Of a stretch of 64,000 bases of DNA, positions 64,000-64,000 are shown in pieces; positions within the stretch are counted from its first letter, which is position 1; every line of letters begins with the position of its first letter. The position numbers and the translations under genes were made by a program. Source of the DNA: Nannobrachium achirus (lineage: Eukaryota; Chordata; Actinopteri; Myctophiformes; Myctophidae); assembly GCA_963921795.1 (NCBI GenBank), contig OY997640.1, positions 56,962,671 through 57,026,670 of the forward strand. Reading direction: 5' to 3'. The notes beneath the pieces are model-generated. The model saw nothing but the letters and a program-made list of their open reading frames with translations, made no database searches and was not told the DNA's origin.

Positions 64000-64000
64000 A

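Larger units (their letters stand above)
55716..64000. other. Repeat-dominated tail (stox2 last intron or downstream)
   Basis: No exon recognised. If the last stox2 exon is beyond 64000, this is intron. Contents are itemised separately: a hAT copy, (CA)n tracts, CArG-like palindrome arrays, a tandem duplication, SINE and hAT. Confidence 0.6.

Noticed and set aside
55716-64000. Last stox2 exon (mammalian C-terminus after NSPR)
   Set aside because: I looked for a phase-2 acceptor followed by a TRESLASN-like sequence and did not find one; it is probably beyond the window.

Overview
The window is vertebrate, most probably teleost fish, nuclear DNA. Long multi-exon genes carry GT-AG introns full of hAT-type and TTAA-type non-autonomous transposons, L2-like LINE fragments, tRNA-derived SINEs and very long (CA/GT)n tracts. 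I cannot name the species. Three genes, all on the + strand, are recognised by homology known to me and by exact exon phasing.

(1) 1-13418: the 3' part of an oxysterol-binding protein gene, best matched to OSBP2/ORP4. It has a PH domain, coiled coil, FFAT motif and the complete sterol-binding ORD domain; its 5' exons lie upstream of the window. Its last big intron contains four small in-frame putative cassette exons, each followed by the same GC-type donor (GCAAGTA). A hAT element sits precisely on the splice donor of the exon before them.

(2) 28488-34625: a complete six-exon caspase-3 gene (283 residues) with intact catalytic His and Cys and an intact IETD inter-subunit cleavage site. A CRE and an E-box lie just upstream of its start codon.

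(3) 38106-55715: STOX2 (storkhead box 2), with two alternative first coding exons about 7 kb apart, a conserved small winged-helix exon and a 2.56-kb main exon. The final coding exon was not found in the window.

Between osbp2 and casp3 (15-28 kb) lie an L2-like reverse-transcriptase relic, an eIF4A retropseudogene fragment, a compact unrecognised minus-strand gene (about 22.4-23.3 kb) interrupted by a repeat at its third codon, and a cluster of foldback elements: a 2.3-kb inverted repeat, a TTAA foldback and a 1.3-kb TIR element with an internal palindrome. The tail (55.7-64 kb) is almost wholly repetitive. It includes an array of CCATATATGG (CArG-like) palindromes, a nearly exact 766-bp tandem duplication and a hAT element with an exact 8-bp target duplication. 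A palindromic hairpin of about 70 bp (arms with AAATAGCAGATCTACAAGCTC) recurs at least fifteen times, in whole or half copies, inside different repeats across the window.

The three genes do not form one pathway: one is a lipid-transfer protein, one an apoptosis executioner protease and one a winged-helix regulator. CASP3 and STOX2 are near neighbours on human 4q35, so their linkage here looks ancestral.
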